From a virus, in IMG/VR virus record IMGVR_UViG_3300031857_000005, positions 186,001-250,000 of that record: DNA of 64,000 bases. The stretch is one strand, 5' to 3'. A program made the position numbers and the translations under genes. The notes beneath the pieces are model-generated. The model had not been told where the DNA came from. It did no database searches and worked only from the letters and a program-made list of their open reading frames with translations. This document shows positions 57,590 to 64,000 of this stretch, piece after piece (the first letter of the stretch is position 1; each line of letters begins with the position of its first letter).

Positions 57590-60500
57590 ATGCCAAAATC
57601 ATATAGAATTAGAACCGAGCCAGGTGTAGATAAATCCATAAAAATACAATTAGATCAGGATTTTGAATACTTGGAGATTTTATCTTTGAAGATATTTCAA
57701 AATGATATATACACTCGTATGTGTTCTGATTACGGTGTTGTTGTAGGTAGAGTATTAGTTAACGGAGGTTTTGGGGTACCAAACGCTAAAGTATCGGTGT
57801 TCATCCCAATAACTGACGAAGATGAACAAAACCCAATTATTTCTCAATTATATCCATATAAAAACATTGATGATTTAAATGACGATGGTTATAGATATAA
57901 TTTATTACCTTATGAACCTTCATATCAAGGACATTCAGCAACAGGTACATTTCCAAGTAGAGAGGATGTTTTAACCGATGCAGCATTAGTTGAGGTATAC
58001 GACAAATATTATAAGTTTACTGTAAAAACAAATGAAAGTGGTGACTATATGATATTTGGGGTACCAACTGGAGAACAAACAATATTTATGGATGTTGATT
58101 TATCCGATATTGGGTGTTTCTCATTATCACCACAAGATTTAATTAACTCAGGATTAGCAACAGAAACTCAAGTTGATGGGAACAAGTTCAAAACTTCAAC
58201 CAACTTACGAGAATTACCACAAGTTAAAACATTAAATAAAATAGTTCAAGTACAACCATTATGGGGTGAACCTGAAATTTGTTTATTGGGTATCACAAGA
58301 GTTGATTTTGATTTAACGGCATCTGCTAATGTAAACATACAACCGACTTCTGTGTTTATGGGTTCAATGTTCTCAACAACAAATGAGGATGCGGTTAAGA
58401 AAAGTTGTAAACCAAAGATTAACACAGGAAATATGTGTGAACTAATTGCGGGTCCTGGACAAATATTGGCAATTAGACAAACAATTAATACTGATGATAA
58501 TGGATATCCTGTTCTTGAACAATATAGATTAGAACAGGATGGTAAGATAATTGATGGTGAGGGTACTTGGTTGGTTAATTTACCAATGAATTTGGATTAT
58601 GTAACAACAAATGAATTTGGTGAACAGGTATTATCTAACGATCCAAAAGTGGGAATACCAACCACTTCAAAGTACAGATTTAAAATTAAGTGGCAAAACG
58701 AAGAGGGTTTGCAAAATAACTTTATGAGAGGTAACTATTTGGTACCTAATATTAAAGAACACGGATGGAATAGTACTGATGAGAATAATGATCCATTTAA
58801 AAATTCTGATACATATACAAGTGAATATCAAGCGTCAATACCTGTTGGATCAACATCATTGTCTGTTGGACCAATACCTAGAGGGGGGTTCTTTCTTAAT
58901 AGTGTGGTAAATACACAACAATTAACAATTGAAGTAAACGGAGTTCCATATTATGGTAGTTTGGATAGTGTACCATTACCCAATGTCAACAATATAATTA
59001 CATTTAATGCAATACCAATAGATAATACACAACCTATTGATATTGTGTTCACAATATATGACGAACCACTATTTAACCTATTAAGATCTTACGCATTCAG
59101 TTTAGATTGGGATGATTATTATGATACTCAAGCGGCAATTGATTGTGAGGATAGTTTTTATAAATTTCATTACAATAAAGTTTATACCGTAAGTTCATTT
59201 ATTGATAGGTATAAAAATGGTAGCAATAGAGCCAGACATCTTGGGATTAAAGAAATTACAAATAGAACTTGTCAGAGTGAAAATAACAAATTACCTGTTA
59301 ATGATTTAGTTAGGAATTTTGACTTCATATTCTTCTTATTCACTTTGTTACTTGCAATAGTATCACCAATGATTGTTATTATAATAGTTGTAAATCACGT
59401 ATTGGCATTAATATATCCAATAATAGTTGCAATAGCTAACTTTGTTATAAAATTAGTTAATGGTATTGTTTATAACATATGTAAAATTGTTAAAAATTTA
59501 GGAGGTAATGTTGAATGTAAAAAAGAAACATTAGAACCAATGAGTGAAGATAACCCATTCAAAAGGTTATCATTACCAATGATGACATATCCTGATTGTG
59601 AGGCTTGTTCTTGTCCTGATGAGAGTTTGGTAACATCAAGTTCTGTTGCGGGTTCTTGGAATGCCGCGGCGTTAGGTATTAATATATCAATATTAAGTGA
59701 TTTAGGTACTTTAGGTAGTTATAGTACTTGGACATTGAATCCCACAAACAATCCTTGCGGATTAACCTTTTCCTCAACTCCGGACCAAACGGCTTGGGAT
59801 CAAGGTTCTCAACAATTATTTGCTGGGGCAGTTAATCCCGCTAGAGTTTATTATAAAGTACCAATATGGGAGGAATTAGGTCCTGATGGTGCTAGTGCTA
59901 ATTCGGGACAATTGTTTAAAAGATTTGGTGATGGTATGACATTGGCTCAATCAATGAACATGGCTAATCTTAGATCGAGATACTTTGATATTACCGCTAG
60001 AAACAGAATCACAGTAACACCAAACCCAACATTGGTTGGTACAACAACTTTAGGTGTTGGTGGTAATTCATATCAAGATTTATCAATGATAATGTTAGCG
60101 GATCAGGGCACAATTAGTCAGTTAGTGGGTAAAGTAATTTCTTTTACTAATCCGGTGAATACTAATGACTTTAATGTTACAGGTGGTACCGAAAATCAAT
60201 TTGGGGGAAATGCAATAACAGGGACTACATTAGGGGTTGGCACATATACAGTACCTTTAACTTATATGAATGACTTAGGTGTTAATATAACATCAGATAT
60301 AACTGTTGTTGGTACTGAAAGTGAAAAGGAATATTTATATAAATCAGGTATAGAGTATTTCCAAGTAGTTGCCGGATATACATGGGATGAACTTGTATCC
60401 ACAGGTCCATTACAACCACAAGGTACCTATGTTGGATCAACAGTAACTAATTCAGGAGTGTTGTGGAAGTACTTCTTTCAAAATAAAATAAGCTATTTAA

Positions 60501-62854
60501 ATCCAACGGCAAGTTCTCACACACCACCTTGGTTTTGGTTTAATGATTATCAACAACAAGAAATTTTAATATTAGTTAGAGGTGTTGATCCATATACTGA
60601 AAAACAAGAAATAAAATACGATTTATCTGAATTATTTGGACAACCATTGGGTACCACAACAGTTACGGGAGAATATTTTTTAAATATTCCGATACAACAA
60701 AATTCTGGTAACCCGACATATTATTATGATCAACAAACACCTGAATCACATAGTTTAGCAACATCAAACTCAAATACATTTTTATTTCATCAACCAATAG
60801 GATTTACGGTAGATACCTCGGCGTTTACTGCATTCACAACCGATTCACCACGATATTACATATCAACAGATAAATCAACAATATCTTATATTCACGGTTC
60901 GTATGATGCGGGGTATCCTATGTCAAACTGGATAGAGGCAAATGGTAGAGTTGAGAATGGTAATGGACTACCTCAAATTTTTAGATGGAAAAGTACTATT
61001 GGTGCAACAACAATATTAAGTGATTTTATAGGTAGAGTTGATGGTGGCTCATTTACGGTTACAAATGCAATTAACTATATTTGTTATGATGGAGGACTTG
61101 GACTTATTGGTCCACCGGTATTCTCAACAACCAGCCCATTAGCAAGATGTTACGCACCTGCATATCATGTGAGTGCAAATGGTAATATACCATTAACAAC
61201 AAATATAACCCCAAGTCAAAATTTAATATTTAGATCAGATAGGTTACCTACATCTGACTCAACAGATACTGTTGGATATAACTCATTCCCATTACATCAA
61301 AATAATAACTTTACATTCTACGCAATTGATGAACAAGGACAGGTAACTAACTTTAACGCTTCAGGTGATGGAGTACAAGGATTAAATGATTTAGATGCGT
61401 TTAGTGAATTAGGAACAGGATCTACGTCAACAATTGTGGAAACATTTAGTTGTGAAGGAATGGTTCCATTAAAATGTTATTCAGGTGCGGGAATTAATTT
61501 TGGTGTTTCAGATCCTTGTACTTTTAATCAAACAGGAGAAAATGGTGTAAATAAAAGAGTTAATGGTGGATGTTATTATTTTGTTGATGACAAATTAGTG
61601 AAAACTATTAAAGATGACATTAAGTATTTAGCGGAATGGAGAACAAGATTTAGAATCATATTTGGAGCTTGTAGAGGAGTGTTTGGGCATATGTTCCAAA
61701 ACAATTGGATTAACGGTACATTATATATGCCAACATTCAATAAACAAACAACGTATAATATAATAGGACAACCTAATTATAATTTCTGTGAAGATATTGT
61801 AATGTTTAATGATATTAGTAATAACTTCTATTATAGAAGTACTCCATATGCGGATAATATAGGTGAATTTATTGGTGGACCTCAACCAACCATAAGTAAC
61901 TTCTTCACTAATTTGACAGGATATCAACCACAAGATGATTCACAAAATACAAGACAAATTCTATTCCCAACTACAATTATGGATTTAGGAAAAAGAGACG
62001 AATTTATATCAGAGATTTGTGGGGATCCGGACTTCAGTGGTAAATATTTAGCGAATACAATAAAAAGTACTTCATATCAAGATAGTTCAGATGTATTACA
62101 GTTAGCAATAATCTCAAGAATAGTAAACTCAACATTCTTAGAACAAGTACTATCTATCCAAAATGGTGGTATTGAACAATTCTTTAATCGACCTGGAGAT
62201 AGAATTGATGGAGATATTGCACAATCCTTCTCAATAAATTCGGAATATCAAGTCAATCCGTTTATCGGTGGTAACTATCCTGATGATTATATATGGGTTG
62301 CACAAAATACAAATGGGGAACCTGTTTTTGGGATATTCTATAATACAAGTGAAAACGAATATAGAAATAGGAGAGCATTGTCACCTGGGTATAATATTTA
62401 CAGTTTCCAAACCAATCCTCCATTACAAACATATATAGGATACCCTGATACACAAGAAGTTCCATTATATAAATGGAAAATTGACACAAGTAACGCCAAT
62501 AGTATTTTTGGAAATCAAGACAATACATGGTATACCGATAGTAGTGGTGGTGGTTTTTATAAAAGAGGATATCAAGATTTAGACGCAGTATCGGACGATT
62601 ATTTTAAGACTTCTGATATGTCTCAGACATTCCCTAACATTTATTATGGGTTTATTACAAATTTTGCGGTACCGCCAGCACCACCCGCAATACCACCCGC
62701 AGTACCACCCGCACAACCTAACCCATCTACCGTATTACCATCGGCTAATGGAGTTTTAGTTGGTTCACCAAACCATTTCTATTTTGGATTAAAAAACGGA
62801 AAAACCGCATTAAATAGATTTATAAAAATATATATAGATACAGAATTAGACTAA
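57590..62854 (+). CDS. Giant baseplate wedge-type protein with internal hydrophobic segment, 1754 aa
   Basis: A 1754-residue structural protein. Residues about 45-175 look like a carboxypeptidase-regulatory/SdrD-type beta domain (VVGRVLVNGGFGVPNAKVSV, then FTVKTNESGDYMIFGVPTGE). At about 577-637 a strongly hydrophobic block occurs (FIFFLFTLLLAIVSPMIVII, then LALIYPIIVAIANFVIKLVN), enough for two membrane helices, followed by Cys-rich CKKETLEP and CEACSCPDES. The rest is beta-rich, with a Pro-rich stretch near the end (PPAPPAIPPAVPPAQPNP). Gene order after gp25- and gp6-like genes suggests a gp7-type wedge role. A tail protein with membrane-like helices might insert into the host membrane. It overlaps the next start by one base (TAATG). 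Confidence 0.6.
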   Translation: MPKSYRIRTEPGVDKSIKIQLDQDFEYLEILSLKIFQNDIYTRMCSDYGVVVGRVLVNGGFGVPNAKVSVFIPITDEDEQNPIISQLYPYKNIDDLNDDGYRYNLLPYEPSYQGHSATGTFPSREDVLTDAALVEVYDKYYKFTVKTNESGDYMIFGVPTGEQTIFMDVDLSDIGCFSLSPQDLINSGLATETQVDGNKFKTSTNLRELPQVKTLNKIVQVQPLWGEPEICLLGITRVDFDLTASANVNIQPTSVFMGSMFSTTNEDAVKKSCKPKINTGNMCELIAGPGQILAIRQTINTDDNGYPVLEQYRLEQDGKIIDGEGTWLVNLPMNLDYVTTNEFGEQVLSNDPKVGIPTTSKYRFKIKWQNEEGLQNNFMRGNYLVPNIKEHGWNSTDENNDPFKNSDTYTSEYQASIPVGSTSLSVGPIPRGGFFLNSVVNTQQLTIEVNGVPYYGSLDSVPLPNVNNIITFNAIPIDNTQPIDIVFTIYDEPLFNLLRSYAFSLDWDDYYDTQAAIDCEDSFYKFHYNKVYTVSSFIDRYKNGSNRARHLGIKEITNRTCQSENNKLPVNDLVRNFDFIFFLFTLLLAIVSPMIVIIIVVNHVLALIYPIIVAIANFVIKLVNGIVYNICKIVKNLGGNVECKKETLEPMSEDNPFKRLSLPMMTYPDCEACSCPDESLVTSSSVAGSWNAAALGINISILSDLGTLGSYSTWTLNPTNNPCGLTFSSTPDQTAWDQGSQQLFAGAVNPARVYYKVPIWEELGPDGASANSGQLFKRFGDGMTLAQSMNMANLRSRYFDITARNRITVTPNPTLVGTTTLGVGGNSYQDLSMIMLADQGTISQLVGKVISFTNPVNTNDFNVTGGTENQFGGNAITGTTLGVGTYTVPLTYMNDLGVNITSDITVVGTESEKEYLYKSGIEYFQVVAGYTWDELVSTGPLQPQGTYVGSTVTNSGVLWKYFFQNKISYLNPTASSHTPPWFWFNDYQQQEILILVRGVDPYTEKQEIKYDLSELFGQPLGTTTVTGEYFLNIPIQQNSGNPTYYYDQQTPESHSLATSNSNTFLFHQPIGFTVDTSAFTAFTTDSPRYYISTDKSTISYIHGSYDAGYPMSNWIEANGRVENGNGLPQIFRWKSTIGATTILSDFIGRVDGGSFTVTNAINYICYDGGLGLIGPPVFSTTSPLARCYAPAYHVSANGNIPLTTNITPSQNLIFRSDRLPTSDSTDTVGYNSFPLHQNNNFTFYAIDEQGQVTNFNASGDGVQGLNDLDAFSELGTGSTSTIVETFSCEGMVPLKCYSGAGINFGVSDPCTFNQTGENGVNKRVNGGCYYFVDDKLVKTIKDDIKYLAEWRTRFRIIFGACRGVFGHMFQNNWINGTLYMPTFNKQTTYNIIGQPNYNFCEDIVMFNDISNNFYYRSTPYADNIGEFIGGPQPTISNFFTNLTGYQPQDDSQNTRQILFPTTIMDLGKRDEFISEICGDPDFSGKYLANTIKSTSYQDSSDVLQLAIISRIVNSTFLEQVLSIQNGGIEQFFNRPGDRIDGDIAQSFSINSEYQVNPFIGGNYPDDYIWVAQNTNGEPVFGIFYNTSENEYRNRRALSPGYNIYSFQTNPPLQTYIGYPDTQEVPLYKWKIDTSNANSIFGNQDNTWYTDSSGGGFYKRGYQDLDAVSDDYFKTSDMSQTFPNIYYGFITNFAVPPAPPAIPPAVPPAQPNPSTVLPSANGVLVGSPNHFYFGLKNGKTALNRFIKIYIDTELD

Positions 62855-64000
62855 TGGGTATTGATAACGAAACAAGAATTATTTTAGGATCTCTGAGAAA
62901 TAAAGTTTCTCCTAATGTTGATATGCTATCTAATATAACATTAGAACAGACACAAAGAGAAAATATTGAATTTGATAGAACTGCGGATGTAAATTTACAA
63001 CAACTTTATATTAATGAAAGGGAAGCGTCTCAAATTTTTAGACCTACTTGTAAATTTTCATTCATATTTAAAAATAATTATGTTGGATCTACAAACTATA
63101 CTCCGTTTAAAAATAATATGTTTTATGCAAACGCAATACAAAATGCGGTTACCGCAACTGTAAACCCAAATTTACCTTGGGATGGTTATCCTCAGTATTT
63201 TGAATTTGATTTTATTAGAACGGATAATAATAATCCTGGATACACACAACCCCCAAATAATCATTTGACTTTTGTTAATAAAAGTGCGACTACATATAAT
63301 TGGACTCATTACATGAGTTATGCTTATGATAATAACCCAAACAAACAATTAGAAGCGGTTGATCAACAAACAACAACATCTTGGTCGTGGGTGGCATCTG
63401 ATGGTATCCCATTTATTATTGTTGTTGGAAGTAATGACAATACAAGAGTTATATCTTTTAGATGTGTTATGCCACATGGGTTAAATATAGGGGATTATGT
63501 TTATTTATCTTTTGATTATTTTGGAGATCAGTTGTTTTTAGTATCTAGTTTAGGTGATACGGGGTTTGGTAGTGAAGAGTACATTTTCAACATAGACAAC
63601 ATAGGTTATATCGGTACAACATTTAATCAGGGAGTTACTGGTACTTTTAAAAAAGTATTGGATGATGCGAATTCAGGGGAAACAATGTCAACTTATTATG
63701 TGAGAAGACATAAAATACTCACAAGTTCTGATAACGCAGTGTTGGTTAAAGCCGGATTTGAACAAAATATATTTACATCAAAAAGTAAGTTAGAACCTGC
63801 AGTTTTAACCCCAAATAATCTTGTAAGAACATCTGTTAAGGAAGGTAATCAATCTTACACATTAACATTTAATTCTGACATTGATATAACAGGATTAATT
63901 GATAATCAAAAACGACCTTTAAGTGAATTATACTTCACTACTATATGGAAAGGTTATTTTGGGTGGACAAACCCATTAAAGGAAGGATTTACATTCAACC
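62854..64000 (+). CDS. Large structural protein, 3' end outside window
   Basis: An open frame of 382 codons from the ATG at 62854 to the end of the window. It starts MGIDNETRIILGSLRNKVSP and includes FDRTADVNLQQLYINEREAS and TYYVRRHKILTSS-type strands. The composition is beta-rich with many aromatic residues, like a baseplate or fibre-attachment protein. Its start overlaps the previous stop by one base, so translation is coupled. T4 has gp8 after gp7 in this region, but I see no motif that would support that call. Confidence 0.6.
   Translation, partial: MGIDNETRIILGSLRNKVSPNVDMLSNITLEQTQRENIEFDRTADVNLQQLYINEREASQIFRPTCKFSFIFKNNYVGSTNYTPFKNNMFYANAIQNAVTATVNPNLPWDGYPQYFEFDFIRTDNNNPGYTQPPNNHLTFVNKSATTYNWTHYMSYAYDNNPNKQLEAVDQQTTTSWSWVASDGIPFIIVVGSNDNTRVISFRCVMPHGLNIGDYVYLSFDYFGDQLFLVSSLGDTGFGSEEYIFNIDNIGYIGTTFNQGVTGTFKKVLDDANSGETMSTYYVRRHKILTSSDNAVLVKAGFEQNIFTSKSKLEPAVLTPNNLVRTSVKEGNQSYTLTFNSDIDITGLIDNQKRPLSELYFTTIWKGYFGWTNPLKEGFTFN

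Noticed and set aside
1-64000. tRNA or rRNA genes, integrase and attachment sites
   Set aside because: No cloverleaf-like intergenic sequence, integrase motif or flanking direct repeat was seen; intergenic gaps are all under about 125 bases.

Overview
This window is a stretch of an AT-rich genome of a large tailed phage with a contractile (T4-type) tail. The diagnostic genes are a tail sheath (24682-28254), tail tube (29286-29774), gp26-type tail chaperone (29874), tape measure candidate (30806), gp25- and gp6-type baseplate wedge proteins (55214, 55679) and a T4-style replication set: family B DNA polymerase, gp32-like ssDNA-binding protein, UvsX recombinase, RNase H/FEN nuclease and gp41-type helicase, plus class I ribonucleotide reductase. 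No integrase, plasmid genes, rRNA, tRNA or CRISPR array was seen, and no gene-free stretch exceeds about 125 bases. The host is not identifiable. PKD, BspA-type and DUF5018-like domains recall Bacteroidota proteins, but the promoters I can see near replication genes are ordinary sigma70-like ones.

Layout. 1-14373 (+): a virion-decoration and adhesion region. It starts with a truncated beta-roll fibre protein. Then come three glycosyltransferases, a sulfotransferase, APS kinase, a nucleotidyltransferase and a DUF2061 membrane protein. Next are two Pro-Thr-rich surface proteins, one with PKD and eleven BspA-like repeats. The region closes with three more glycosyltransferases, a methyltransferase and a small virion-like protein. 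14466-17399 (+): DNA polymerase. 17391-21784 (-): two structural-type proteins, a metallopeptidase-superoxide dismutase fusion and an SNF2-type helicase. 21845-24397 (+): probable neck or accessory virion proteins; 24398-24559 (-) is a small ribbon-helix-helix-like gene. 24682-46013 (+): tail sheath, HAD phosphatase, tail tube, frameshifted tail chaperone, tape measure and three very large or LysM-type baseplate proteins. 46120-55145 (+): replication, recombination and nucleotide metabolism, with a GIY-YIG homing endonuclease inserted before nrdB. 55214-64000 (+): baseplate wedge genes, the last running off the window.

How it fits together. The replication genes (polymerase, helicase, gp32) have sigma70-like promoters with 17-base spacers. 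Most structural genes are instead preceded by TATTTATA, 3-36 bases before the start, a candidate phage-specific late promoter. The first 14 kb pairs repetitive Ser/Thr/Asn- or Pro/Thr-rich surface proteins with enzymes suited to glycosylating and sulfating them, so I infer that the phage modifies its own fibres. The strongest unusual items are this glyco-sulfation island, a probable programmed +1 frameshift in the tail chaperone gene (30621-30777), the metallopeptidase-SOD fusion, the TATTTATA element and the oversized sheath and baseplate proteins.
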